Assembly (NCBI GenBank): GCA_025992705.1
Contig: DAJPGJ010000001.1
Location: 1,488,001-1,552,000, forward strand
Source: Coriobacteriaceae bacterium
GTDB lineage: Bacteria; Actinomycetota; Coriobacteriia; Coriobacteriales; QAMH01
Direction of reading: 5' to 3'
DNA length: 64,000 bases
Part shown: one piece after another, positions 23,608 to 31,501 of the stretch
Layout: each line of letters starts with the position of its first letter
How positions within the stretch are numbered: the first letter of the stretch is position 1
Position numbers and translations under genes: made by a program
The notes under the pieces: generated by a model
Told to the model about the DNA's origin: nothing
Seen by the model: only the letters and a program-made list of their open reading frames with translations
Database searches by the model: none

Positions 23608-25044
23608 CTACCCTACACAGGCGGCGATGATGCGGGCGGCCTCGCGAGCCGATTCGACGTCCAGCCCGCCGTACTGGATGGCGAAACGCGCATCATCGTG
23701 AGGCGGCAGCGGGGCGATTGCGTAATCGTCCATGGGCGAGAGGCGCACTCCCCGTTCGAGTGCAGCGGCGGTGATTCGGCCCTCGTCGGCATCCTCGATG
23801 GAAAGCACGAAATGCAGCCCCGAATCGGCCTGTTCGACATGCACGCGGCGCGACGGGGCGAGCCGCATCATTTCGTCCACAAAGGCATCGCGCACGTCGC
23901 GCTGCGCCTTGCGGTAGCGGTTCACATGACGCTCGTAATCACCCGTCTCGATCATACGCGCGAGTGCAATCTGATCGATGACACTCACGGTGTTCGCGTA
24001 GAAGCCGACACGCTCGTCCCACGCCTCGGCCAGTTCGAGCGGCAAAACCATGAAGGCCATGCGAAGCGCCGGGCCCAGGCTCTTGGAAAACGTGTTGGTG
24101 TATATAACGTGGCCCGCCACGTCGATGGATGCGAGGCTTGCCACCGGACGGCCCGCCATACGAAACGGCGCGTCGTAGTCATCCTCGACGATGTAGCGTT
24201 CCTCGGCCTCGTTCGCCCACGCAAGCAATTCGTAGCGACGGCTAATGCTCGTCACGATACCGGTCGGGAACTGATGCGACGGCATGACGTGGACGAGACT
24301 CGCATCGCTTGCCCGAAGCTCCTCCATGGAGATGCCCTCGTCATCGAGCCCGATGGGCCGCACGGACACCCCTGCCGACGCGTAAATCTGCGCCAGGCGC
24401 GGATAACCGGGGTTCTCGAGCGCCACCGAGCCCTTGGGCCGCAGGAGCTGCACGAGTGCGGCATCGAGGAGCTGCGAGCCGGCACCGACGACGATACGAG
24501 CGGGATCGGCCTCGAATCCGCGCGTCTCACGGAGTCTGTGCGCGATGGCACGACGCAGACGCAAGGTGCCCTTGGGAGGCTGTGGACCGTAGAGCTCCTC
24601 GTCGGCTTCGGCCGACAAGACGCGACGCAGGGCCCTTCCCCACACGCGCGAGACCATGGCGAGATCGACATCGACACGCGAGAGGTCGAAAACAGGAGCG
24701 CACGATGAGACACATCGGACAGGTACATCTGTCTCATTTGCAAAACCGGATGAGACAGATGTACCTGTCCGATGTGTCTCATCGTCGCCAATCATCGAGA
24801 ACGAGAGCTCCGAGACGTAGTATCCGCTGCGGGGCTTCGTATAGCAGTAACCCTCCGTCACCAGTTGGGCGTAGGCGTTTTCCACGGTGATGAGACTCAC
24901 GCCGAGATGCTGGGCAAACGCGCGCTTGGAAGGCAGCTTCTCGTGGGGTGCAAGCGTGCCGGCCTCGATGTCGCGTCTAATCGAACGATAGACGAATTCG
25001 TAGAGGCTCAGCTCCCCACGGCTCTCCAAATCGTAATCCAGCAT
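23608..25044 (-). CDS. pdxR: MocR/PdxR-type regulator (GntR DNA-binding domain fused to aminotransferase fold)
   Basis: A 478-residue chimera. Residues about 15-85 form a GntR winged helix (LPSKRAFAQHLGVSLITVENAYAQL). Residues about 130-475 form a PLP-dependent class I aminotransferase-like domain with YIVEDDYDAPFR and NTFSKSLGPALR, which carries the PLP-binding lysine. It is divergent from pdxST, the usual arrangement in which PLP-sensing PdxR controls vitamin B6 synthesis. GGAGG precedes the ATG at 25044. The linker (about residues 87-115) is encoded by a 35-bp perfect inverted repeat, an odd in-frame insertion. Confidence 0.9.
   Translation of the reverse strand: MLDYDLESRGELSLYEFVYRSIRRDIEAGTLAPHEKLPSKRAFAQHLGVSLITVENAYAQLVTEGYCYTKPRSGYYVSELSFSMIGDDETHRTGTSVSSGFANETDVPVRCVSSCAPVFDLSRVDVDLAMVSRVWGRALRRVLSAEADEELYGPQPPKGTLRLRRAIAHRLRETRGFEADPARIVVGAGSQLLDAALVQLLRPKGSVALENPGYPRLAQIYASAGVSVRPIGLDDEGISMEELRASDASLVHVMPSHQFPTGIVTSISRRYELLAWANEAEERYIVEDDYDAPFRMAGRPVASLASIDVAGHVIYTNTFSKSLGPALRMAFMVLPLELAEAWDERVGFYANTVSVIDQIALARMIETGDYERHVNRYRKAQRDVRDAFVDEMMRLAPSRRVHVEQADSGLHFVLSIEDADEGRITAAALERGVRLSPMDDYAIAPLPPHDDARFAIQYGGLDVESAREAARIIAACVG
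24703..24784. repeat. 35-bp perfect inverted repeat inside pdxR
   Basis: Arms 24703-24737 and 24750-24784 are perfect complements around a 12-base loop. Their core is TGAGACAGATGTACCTGTCC. A third, slightly diverged copy is at 25079-25110, in the control region. The pair keeps the pdxR frame open and lengthens the domain linker. Confidence 0.9.
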
Positions 25045-25078
25045 CAGCACCTCCGTGGTGGGACAAGCGACTGAGGCA

Positions 25079-25110
25079 ATGAGACAGATGTACCTGTCCA
25101 ATGTGTCTCG
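25079..25110. repeat. Third copy of the GAGACAGATGTACCTGTCC element
   Basis: It differs at a few positions from the copies inside pdxR and is itself an imperfect hairpin (GAGACA...TGTCTC). It lies between pdxR and pdxS. Confidence 0.8.
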
Positions 25111-25122
25111 TTCTCTGAGCAT

Positions 25123-25174
25123 AATCTGGTCATATCAATTTCGCAAGATATGGATATACAAACATGTCCAGATT
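25123..25174. promoter_or_regulatory. AT-rich pdxR-pdxS control region
   Basis: AATCTGG (25123-25129) and CCAGATT (25168-25174) are inverted around an AT-rich core with ATATGGATATACA, a probable -10 area for pdxS. The segment is a reasonable PdxR target. The exact operator cannot be assigned by eye. Confidence 0.4.
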
Positions 25175-25225
25175 ACGCCTAGGCTTCGAGCCGTCAGTAC
25201 TCGAATCGACACGCGGAGGCAAGAC

Positions 25226-26113
25226 ATGGCAGAGACGACGAGGGAAGAACGCGCCAAACTCAACCGGGAGCTGGCGCAGATGCTCAAGGGTGGCGTCATC
25301 ATGGACGTGACCACCCCCGACCAGGCACGCATCGCCGAGGAGGCGGGTGCGTGTGCGGTCATGGCCCTCGAGCGCATCCCGGCAGACATACGCGCGGCAG
25401 GCGGCGTGAGCCGCATGAGCGACCCGGCGATGATACGCGGCATCCAGCAGGCCGTGAGCATCCCCGTCATGGCAAAGTGCCGCATCGGCCACTTCGTCGA
25501 GGCCCAGGTGCTCGAGGCCATCGAGATCGACTACATCGACGAGTCCGAGGTGCTGAGCCCTGCCGATGACATCTGCCATATCGACAAGACGGCGTTTTCC
25601 GTGCCGTTCGTATGCGGCGCACGCAACCTGGGCGAGGCACTGCGCCGCGTCGCCGAGGGCGCGTCGATGATCCGCACCAAGGGCGAGCCCGGCACCGGTG
25701 ACGTCGTGCAGGCGGTAAGCCACATGCGCCTCATCAACGGCGAGATACGCGCGGTGGGCGCCCTGCGCGAAGACGAGCTCTTCGAGGAGGCAAAGCGCCT
25801 GGAGGTCCCCATCGACCTGCTTCGCTATGTGCACGAGCACGGCAAACTGCCCGTCGTCAACTTCGCTGCCGGCGGCGTGGCGACGCCGGCCGACGCGGCG
25901 CTCATGATGCAGCTCGGCGCCGAGGGCGTCTTCGTGGGAAGCGGCATCTTCAAGAGCGGCAATCCCGCCGAGCGCGCCTGCGCCATCGTCGGCGCCGTGA
26001 CGCGCTACGAGGACCCGGAGTACATCGCGCACGTCTCGGAAAACCTCGGCGAGGCCATGGTCGGCATCAACAAGGACGAGATCGAGCTGCTCATGGCGGA
26101 GCGGGGCATCTAA
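25226..26113 (+). CDS. pdxS: Pyridoxal 5'-phosphate synthase, PdxS subunit
   Basis: A 295-residue (beta/alpha)8 lyase that builds PLP from ribose 5-phosphate, glyceraldehyde 3-phosphate and ammonia. The two active lysines are K84 (VMAKCRIGH) and K152 (IRTKGEPGTGD). GGVIMDVTTPDQARIAEEAGA is the family signature. CGGAGG before the ATG at 25226 fixes the start; the open frame further upstream crosses the promoter. It overlaps pdxT by one base. Confidence 0.96.
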   Translation: MAETTREERAKLNRELAQMLKGGVIMDVTTPDQARIAEEAGACAVMALERIPADIRAAGGVSRMSDPAMIRGIQQAVSIPVMAKCRIGHFVEAQVLEAIEIDYIDESEVLSPADDICHIDKTAFSVPFVCGARNLGEALRRVAEGASMIRTKGEPGTGDVVQAVSHMRLINGEIRAVGALREDELFEEAKRLEVPIDLLRYVHEHGKLPVVNFAAGGVATPADAALMMQLGAEGVFVGSGIFKSGNPAERACAIVGAVTRYEDPEYIAHVSENLGEAMVGINKDEIELLMAERGI

Positions 26114-26694
26114 TGACCACGGCAATCCTGGCGGTGCAGGGCGCGTTTGCCGAGCACGCCGCGATGCTCGACGAGCTGGGCGAACCGTGGTTCGAGCTGC
26201 GTTGCCTGCGCAACATGAGCCGTCACTTCGACCGGCTCATCCTACCCGGAGGCGAATCGACGGTGCAGGGAAGGCTGCTGCGCGAAGAGGGTATGCTCAC
26301 GTCGCTTCGCAAGCTGATCGACGAGGGGATGCCCGTGCTCGGCACCTGTGCGGGCCTCATTCTGCTCGCCGAACGTGTCATCGACGATGATGACGGCAGT
26401 CGCCCGATCAGGCCCGACAGCCACCTGGGGACCATGCACGTCACGGTCGAGCGAAACGCCTACGGCCGCCAGCTCGCAAGCTTTCACGCGACGGACGAAT
26501 TTGCCGGCATCGGTCCGGTGCCCATGAGCTTCATACGGGCACCGCGCATCGTCGAGGTGCGCGAAGGCGCAGTCGAGCTCGCACGGATCGACGGCGACAT
26601 CGTCGCCGCGCGCGATGGCAAGCAGATCGGCGTCGCGTTCCATCCCGAGCTCGATGATGACCCGCGCATCCACGAGCTCTTCCTCGCCCTGTAA
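26113..26694 (+). CDS. pdxT: Pyridoxal 5'-phosphate synthase glutaminase, PdxT subunit
   Basis: A 193-residue class I glutamine amidotransferase that feeds ammonia to PdxS. Catalytic C79 is in GTCAGL, with H177 and E179 in FHPEL. LPGGEST binds glutamine. The start is TAATG-coupled to pdxS. The length is normal for the family. Confidence 0.95.
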   Translation: MTTAILAVQGAFAEHAAMLDELGEPWFELRCLRNMSRHFDRLILPGGESTVQGRLLREEGMLTSLRKLIDEGMPVLGTCAGLILLAERVIDDDDGSRPIRPDSHLGTMHVTVERNAYGRQLASFHATDEFAGIGPVPMSFIRAPRIVEVREGAVELARIDGDIVAARDGKQIGVAFHPELDDDPRIHELFLAL

Positions 26695-26751
26695 AAGGCA
26701 TGCAATCTGATTGCCCTTCTCGCGTCAACTGGTCTGCGCGGGAAGCTCAGG

Positions 26752-26771
26752 GTATCATTACGACAGTCGTA
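26752..26771 (+). promoter_or_regulatory. -10 box and short palindrome before the Cys-rich small gene
   Basis: TATCAT (26752-26757) is followed at once by TACGACAGTCGTA (26759-26771), a perfect 13-bp palindrome where transcription would begin. It is a possible operator for the 89-residue gene. Confidence 0.35.
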
Positions 26772-26805
26772 TTCGATTCATCCTTGTCAAAGTTTGGAGA
26801 TACCT

Positions 26806-27075
26806 ATGGATGCGTGCGAAGTGCAGCTCACGAACGGCGGTTCCTCATTCCAGGAGCTCGTCGATGATATGGCGAAGGACTCCTACTGGATCCGTTTCTT
26901 CTGCCGGCCCTGCTGTCCCGCTCCAGACCTTGAGGGCGCAATCAAGATGCTCGACAAGCTTGCCGCCGAGGCAAGCGCGAACGAGGCCTTTGACGACGAG
27001 CAAAAGCAACGCATCATCGCGCTCATCGAAGAGCGCAAGGCATGGTATCCCGGCTCGGGTCTCTGCAGGCACTAG
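26806..27075 (+). CDS. Small hypothetical protein with RFFCRPCCP motif
   Basis: An 89-residue soluble protein of unknown function. It has an acidic, helical N-terminal part (FQELVDDMAKDSYWIRFF), a tight C-R-P-C-C-P cluster near residue 35, and a second helical part rich in E/K (ASANEAFDDEQKQRIIALIEER). The cysteine cluster could bind metal or sense redox, but no family was recognised. GGAGA precedes the ATG. It lies between pdxT and the isochorismatase gene on the same strand. Confidence 0.6.
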   Translation: MDACEVQLTNGGSSFQELVDDMAKDSYWIRFFCRPCCPAPDLEGAIKMLDKLAAEASANEAFDDEQKQRIIALIEERKAWYPGSGLCRH

Positions 27076-27104
27076 ACGCGCCGGTTCATGACGTACATAC
27101 CCTT

Positions 27105-27716
27105 ATGATTAGCTACGAAACAAGCGCCCTGCTCATGATCGACATGCAAAACGGGTTCATCGACCCGTCTTCGTCACTGTGCGTCGCCGGAGCGCAGGCC
27201 ACGATACCCGCCTGCGCCCATGCGCTTGCCACGGCGCGCAGCCATGACATGGCAATCTATCACGTGCGCCGCGCATACGCCTTTGACGGCTCCGATGTCG
27301 AGCCCGTGCGCCGTCGCATTTGGTTAGCCGGCGGACGGCCCTTATGCCGCGAGGGCTCCGACCCTCACAGCATCGAGGCTCCCGACGAGCTCGCACCCCA
27401 TGAAGGCGAGTGCATCGTTCACAAGCCGCGCTTCTCCGCCTTTTTCGACACGCAACTCGATGCGATGCTGCGCGAACGCAACATCGACACGGTCGTGCTC
27501 GCCGGCACCACCACACCCAATTGCATCCGGACAACCTGCTATGATGCACTCTCGCTCGGCTACAACGTCATCGTACTCGAGGATGCCACCTCATCACGCA
27601 CTCCCGCGGTGCAGAAGGCCAACATCGACGACATGGCGTACATCGGCACCACGATCATGAGCTGCGATGAATTTGCCGCCGGGGCACTTTTGCAGGTCGA
27701 GGATCTGACAGATTAG
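27105..27716 (+). CDS. Isochorismatase-family cysteine hydrolase
   Basis: A 203-residue alpha/beta hydrolase-like enzyme with the family triad D13 (LMIDMQNGF), K107 (HKPRFSAF) and C140 (TPNCIRTT). The family includes nicotinamidases and N-carbamoyl hydrolases; the substrate is not evident. No ribosome binding site precedes the ATG at 27105, and TACATA five bases upstream could be a -10 box, so a leaderless start is possible. The end of the gene (FAAGALLQ region) shares about 20 bases with the hairpin element at 35330. Confidence 0.85.
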   Translation: MISYETSALLMIDMQNGFIDPSSSLCVAGAQATIPACAHALATARSHDMAIYHVRRAYAFDGSDVEPVRRRIWLAGGRPLCREGSDPHSIEAPDELAPHEGECIVHKPRFSAFFDTQLDAMLRERNIDTVVLAGTTTPNCIRTTCYDALSLGYNVIVLEDATSSRTPAVQKANIDDMAYIGTTIMSCDEFAAGALLQVEDLTD

Positions 27717-27721
27717 GGCGT

Positions 27722-27804
27722 GACGGGGAGGTGACAGGGGGACGGGGGTTCTGTCACGCTGGATTCGCGTGACAGAACCCCCGTCCCCCTGTCACCTCCC
27801 CGTC
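27722..27804. terminator. 37-bp perfect inverted repeat after the isochorismatase gene
   Basis: Arms 27722-27758 and 27768-27804 are perfect complements around a nine-base loop. They are built of GACGGGG, GTGACAGGGG and GTTCTGTCACG blocks. A further GTCCCCACTGTCACCCC follows. It is large enough to stop or protect transcripts, but it also belongs to the REP-like hairpin families in this window. Confidence 0.8.
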
Positions 27805-27835
27805 CCCACTGTCACCCCCATCGCATTTTGCAGAG

Positions 27836-27880
27836 GCTTTACAAACGCCTGATAGACGCTTTACATGCCGATTCTATCCT
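27836..27880 (+). promoter_or_regulatory. Possible Pho-box direct repeats and -10 of pstSCAB
   Basis: GCTTTACA occurs at 27836-27843 and again at 27858-27865, exactly 22 bp (two helical turns) apart, followed by TATCCT at 27875-27880. Direct repeats at helical spacing over the -35 region are typical of PhoP/PhoB targets. No phosphate regulator gene is in the window. Confidence 0.45.
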
Positions 27881-27915
27881 GTGGTCAAAGCTTATCCATG
27901 ACAAGGAGATAGGCA

Positions 27916-28851
27916 ATGACCACAGGAAAGGACCTAGACATGACCAAGACAATAGCGCGCGTCGTCCTCACGACCCTCGCAATGATAACCTGCCTCGTAG
28001 GGGCGTTCGCCATGATCGGATGCTCGTCGTCGGGCCAGGAATCCGGCGCCCAGGGGTCGTCCGGCACCGAGCAGATCTCCGTCTACTCGCGCGAGGACGG
28101 ATCCGGAACGCGCGGAGCCTTCATCGAGCTCTTCGGCTTGGAGGAAAAGGACGCGCAGGGCAACAAGACCGATACCACGACCGACAAGGCGGCCATCACC
28201 AACTCCACGTCGGTCATGATGACATCGGTCGCCAACGACCCCAATGGAATCGGCTACATCTCCCTCGGCTCGCTCAACGACTCCGTCAAGGCCGTCCGTA
28301 TCGACGGCGTGGAGGCGACGGCGGACAACGTGAAGGGCGGCTCCTACAAGGTCTCGCGTCCTTTCAACATCGTCCTCAGCGACATGTCCAATGCTGCGGC
28401 AAACGACTTCGTCACCTTCGTCATGAGTGCCGACGGGCAGGCCATCGTCGAGGATAACCACTACATCGCCGTCAACGACGCCGCCCAGCCCTACCAGAAG
28501 GGCGACGTGTCCGGCAAGGTCGTTATCGCGGGATCGTCATCGGTCACGCCGGTGATGGAGAAGCTCGCCGAGGCCTATGAGTCCGTCAACCCCGCCGTCA
28601 CCATCGAGGTCCAGCAGTCGGACTCCACGACGGGCGTGAACATGGCCATCGAGGGCACCTGCGACATCGGCATGGCATCCCGCGAGCTCAAGGATTCCGA
28701 AGTCGCCGCTGGCGTGAGGTCCCAGCCCATCGCCCGTGACGGAATCGCCGTGATCGTCGCACCGTCCTCGTCCGTCGACGAGCTGACCAGCCAGCAGGTC
28801 AAGAACATCTTCTCCGGTGTCGCAAAGACCTGGGCCGACGTGATTGGCTAG
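27916..28851 (+). CDS. pstS: Phosphate ABC transporter binding lipoprotein, circularly permuted PstS
   Basis: A 311-residue lipoprotein with a signal sequence and lipobox ending at C36 (FAMIGC). Order is unusual. Residues 54-190 match the second half of ordinary PstS (VYSREDGSGTRGAF, NSTSVMMTSVANDPNGIGYI, VSRPFN). Residues 200-311 match the first half (VVIAGSSSVTPVMEKLAEAY, GTCDIGMASREL, QQVKNIFSGVAKTWADV). All phosphate-loop segments are present, so it can fold and bind. AAGGAG precedes the ATG at 27916; the ATG at 27940 is an alternative. It heads the pst operon. Confidence 0.9.
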   Translation: MTTGKDLDMTKTIARVVLTTLAMITCLVGAFAMIGCSSSGQESGAQGSSGTEQISVYSREDGSGTRGAFIELFGLEEKDAQGNKTDTTTDKAAITNSTSVMMTSVANDPNGIGYISLGSLNDSVKAVRIDGVEATADNVKGGSYKVSRPFNIVLSDMSNAAANDFVTFVMSADGQAIVEDNHYIAVNDAAQPYQKGDVSGKVVIAGSSSVTPVMEKLAEAYESVNPAVTIEVQQSDSTTGVNMAIEGTCDIGMASRELKDSEVAAGVRSQPIARDGIAVIVAPSSSVDELTSQQVKNIFSGVAKTWADVIG

Positions 28852-28858
28852 CCATCCC

Positions 28859-29731
28859 ATGAACCATATCATGTCAAGGCAGACCCTCAAGGAAGGCGTG
28901 GCGCGGTGGCTCTTTGCCGCCGCTGCCGCGATTTCCATCCTGGCCGTGGCGCTCATCTGCCTCTTCCTCTTTGCCAACGGGGTTCCCGCCATGGCGCAAA
29001 TCGGACTGCCCGACTTCCTGCTGGGAACCACCTGGAAACCGGGGAGCGATATGTACGGGATATTCCCCATGATAGTCGGCAGCCTCTACGTCACCGCCGG
29101 GGCAATCGTCGTCGGCGTGCCCGCGGGCATCCTGACGGCGATCTTCCTCTCCCGCTTCGCGAACGCGAGCATCGCGCGGCTGCTCAAACCCGCCGTCGAG
29201 CTGCTCGCCGGCATCCCGTCGGTCGTCTACGGCTTCTTTGGCCTCATGGTGGTCGTCCCCCTCGTGCGCTCGATCGGCCCGGGCAACGGACTGTCGCTGC
29301 TCGCCGCCTCCTTCCTCTTGGGCATCATGATCCTGCCCACCATCATCACCGTGTCGAAGAACGCCCTCGACGCGGTGCCCCGGAGCTACTACGAGGGGGC
29401 GCTCGCCCTGGGGGCAACGCACGAGCGCTCGGTCTTTCGCATCATCGTGCCGGCCGCGTTCTCGGGGATCATGGCGTCCGTCGTCCTGGGCGTGGGACGT
29501 GCCATCGGAGAGACGATGGCCGTGGTCATGGTGGCGGGAAACCAGGCCGTCATCCCCTCCTCCATCTTCGATGGCGTGCGCACGATGACCGCCAACATCG
29601 TGCTCGAGATGGGCTACGCCGCAGACCTGCATCGCGGAGCGCTCATCGCCACCGGCGTCGTGCTCTTCGTGTTCGTCATGCTCATAAGCCTGCTGTTCGG
29701 CGCGATAAAGAAACGAGGTGCCCTGAGATGA
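28859..29731 (+). CDS. pstC: Phosphate ABC transporter permease PstC
   Basis: A 290-residue permease of six helices with the binding-protein-dependent transport signature (EGALALGATHERSVFRIIVPAAFSGIMASVVLGVGRAIGETMAV). GIPSVVYGFFGL is characteristic of PstC. Several starts are possible (28859, 28871, or a TTG overlapping the pstS stop); none has a strong ribosome binding site, so translation is probably coupled to pstS. It overlaps pstA by four bases. Confidence 0.9.
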   Translation: MNHIMSRQTLKEGVARWLFAAAAAISILAVALICLFLFANGVPAMAQIGLPDFLLGTTWKPGSDMYGIFPMIVGSLYVTAGAIVVGVPAGILTAIFLSRFANASIARLLKPAVELLAGIPSVVYGFFGLMVVVPLVRSIGPGNGLSLLAASFLLGIMILPTIITVSKNALDAVPRSYYEGALALGATHERSVFRIIVPAAFSGIMASVVLGVGRAIGETMAVVMVAGNQAVIPSSIFDGVRTMTANIVLEMGYAADLHRGALIATGVVLFVFVMLISLLFGAIKKRGALR

Positions 29732-30561
29732 CGGCCCGTATCCTTCGCACCGTGGTATACGCGGGCGCCATCTTGTCGACTGCGATGCTCGTCCTGATCA
29801 TAGGGTTCATCCTGGTGAACGGCATCCCGAACCTCAGCCCGACCCTGTTCGAATGGGAGTACACCTCCGACAACGTCTCGCTCATGCCCGCCCTGGTCGA
29901 CACGGTCCTGATGGCGCTTCTCGCCCTCGTCATCGCAGCTCCCGTCGGCATCGCCTCGGCGGTGTACCTCGTCGAGTACGCGCGGCCCGCGAGCCGTTTC
30001 GTGCGCGTGGTGCGCATGACGACCGAGACGCTCCAGGGCATCCCGTCGATCGTGTACGGCCTGTTCGGCCTGCTCTTCTTCACGACGCTTCTGGGTTGGG
30101 GCCTCTCGCTGCTCGCGGGCGCATGCACCCTGGCGATCATGGTGCTCCCCATCATCATGCGCACGACCGAGGAGGCCCTTCTCGCCGTGCCCCAATCCTA
30201 CAAGCACGGCGGGCTTGCCCTGGGAGCCGGTCTCGTGCGCACCATATTCCGCTGCGTGCTCCCGAGCGCGCTGCCCGGCATCTTCGGTGGCGTGCTGCTC
30301 GCGCTGGGCCGCTGCGTCGGCGAGGTAGCGGCGCTGCTGTTCACCGCCGGCACCGTGGCGCAAATCCCCGACTTTGGCGGCGAGGGCGTCTTCGCCCTGT
30401 TCGACTCGTGCCGCACACTTGCCGTGCACATGTACGTCCTGGCAAGCGAGGGACTGCACCTGAACGAAACCTATGCCACGGCCGTCGTGTTGCTCGCCCT
30501 CGTCGTGTTGCTGAACGCGGGGACGAACCTCGTCGTCAAGCGATTGAACGTGCGGGGCTAG
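29728..30561 (+). CDS. pstA: Phosphate ABC transporter permease PstA
   Basis: A 277-residue six-helix permease pairing with PstC. The signature region is KHGGLALGAGLVRTIFRCVLPSALPGIFGGVLLALGRCVGEVAALLFTAG. ETLQGIPSIVYGLFGLLFF is typical of PstA. The ATGA overlap with pstC and an upstream GAGGTG define the start. Confidence 0.9.
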   Translation: MTARILRTVVYAGAILSTAMLVLIIGFILVNGIPNLSPTLFEWEYTSDNVSLMPALVDTVLMALLALVIAAPVGIASAVYLVEYARPASRFVRVVRMTTETLQGIPSIVYGLFGLLFFTTLLGWGLSLLAGACTLAIMVLPIIMRTTEEALLAVPQSYKHGGLALGAGLVRTIFRCVLPSALPGIFGGVLLALGRCVGEVAALLFTAGTVAQIPDFGGEGVFALFDSCRTLAVHMYVLASEGLHLNETYATAVVLLALVVLLNAGTNLVVKRLNVRG

Positions 30562-30605
30562 CGATGCCGAAACCCGATACCCCTATCAAGCGAAAGGACA
30601 ATCCG

Positions 30606-31460
30606 ATGGAATGCGTCCGAGAGAAAACCCCGACAGTCACCCCAAGCAGGTCCCACGATTCCCACGCATGCCCCGATGACATGGCCATGGGCTCCGCATG
30701 CCCAAGCCGCGAAGCCAAGATGGAAGTGAGGAACCTGAACCTGCACTACAGCGACTTCCATGCGCTCAAGGACATCTCGCTCTCCTTTCCCAAAAACGAG
30801 GTGACAGCCCTCATCGGCCCGTCCGGCTGCGGCAAGTCGACGTTGCTCAAGACGCTCAACCGAATGAACGACCTCGTCGAGGGTTGCTCGGTACGAGGCT
30901 GCGTCGAGCTCGACGGCCACGACGTCTACCGCACGATGCCCACCACCGACCTGCGCAGGCGCGTCGGCATGGTGTTCCAGCAGCCCAACCCGTTCCCGAT
31001 GAGCATCTACGACAACGTCGCCTTCGGCCCGCGGACCCACGGCGTCAGGAAGCACAGCGAGCTGGACGACATCGTCGAATCGTCCCTTCGCGATGCCGCC
31101 ATCTGGGACGAGGTCAAGGACCGTCTGAAGCACAGCGCCCTGGGCCTGTCCGGAGGACAGCAGCAGCGCCTGTGCATCGCCCGTGCGCTGGCGGTGAAGC
31201 CGGAGGTGCTCCTGCTCGACGAGTCCACGAGCGCGCTGGATCCCATATCGACGGCCAAGATCGAGGAGCTCGTCGGCGAGCTCAGGCATCGTTACACCGT
31301 CATCATGGTGACCCACAACATGCTGCAGGCCCTGCGCGTCTCGACCAAGACCGCGTTCTTCCTTCTGGGAGAGATGATCGAGGCCGACGACACGGAGACC
31401 CTGTTCACGCATCCGCGTGACGAGCGCACCGCGGACTACGTGGCCGGAAGGTTCGGGTAG
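30606..31460 (+). CDS. pstB: Phosphate ABC transporter ATPase PstB
   Basis: A 284-residue ATPase: Walker A GPSGCGKST, the PstB-specific QQPNPFPMSIYDNVAFG, signature LSGGQQQR, Walker B LLLDESTSALDP. It carries about 35 extra N-terminal residues (His/Cys-containing, to about ACPSREAK) before the usual MEVRNLNLHY start. The ATG at 30606 has AAAGGA in front; an in-frame ATG at 30564 is possible. phoU does not follow. Confidence 0.92.
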   Translation: MECVREKTPTVTPSRSHDSHACPDDMAMGSACPSREAKMEVRNLNLHYSDFHALKDISLSFPKNEVTALIGPSGCGKSTLLKTLNRMNDLVEGCSVRGCVELDGHDVYRTMPTTDLRRRVGMVFQQPNPFPMSIYDNVAFGPRTHGVRKHSELDDIVESSLRDAAIWDEVKDRLKHSALGLSGGQQQRLCIARALAVKPEVLLLDESTSALDPISTAKIEELVGELRHRYTVIMVTHNMLQALRVSTKTAFFLLGEMIEADDTETLFTHPRDERTADYVAGRFG

Positions 31461-31465
31461 ACGGC

Positions 31466-31500
31466 GAATGTGTCAGGGGGTCTGACCCCCTGACACATTC
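31466..31500. terminator. Palindrome after pstB
   Basis: Seventeen-base perfect arms (GAATGTGTCAGGGGGTC) around one central T, between the convergent pstB and PPOX-ferredoxin genes. It is well placed as a bidirectional terminator, and it is the twin of the palindrome at 5671. Confidence 0.75.
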
Positions 31501-31501
31501 A

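Noticed and set aside
23569..24708. 379-codon plus-strand frame over pdxR
   Set aside because: Shadow of the MocR gene, whose domains and catalytic lysine motif are clear on the minus strand.
26752..26771. PLP or other riboswitch before the Cys-rich small gene
   Set aside because: The leader is too short and only a 13-bp palindrome is visible.
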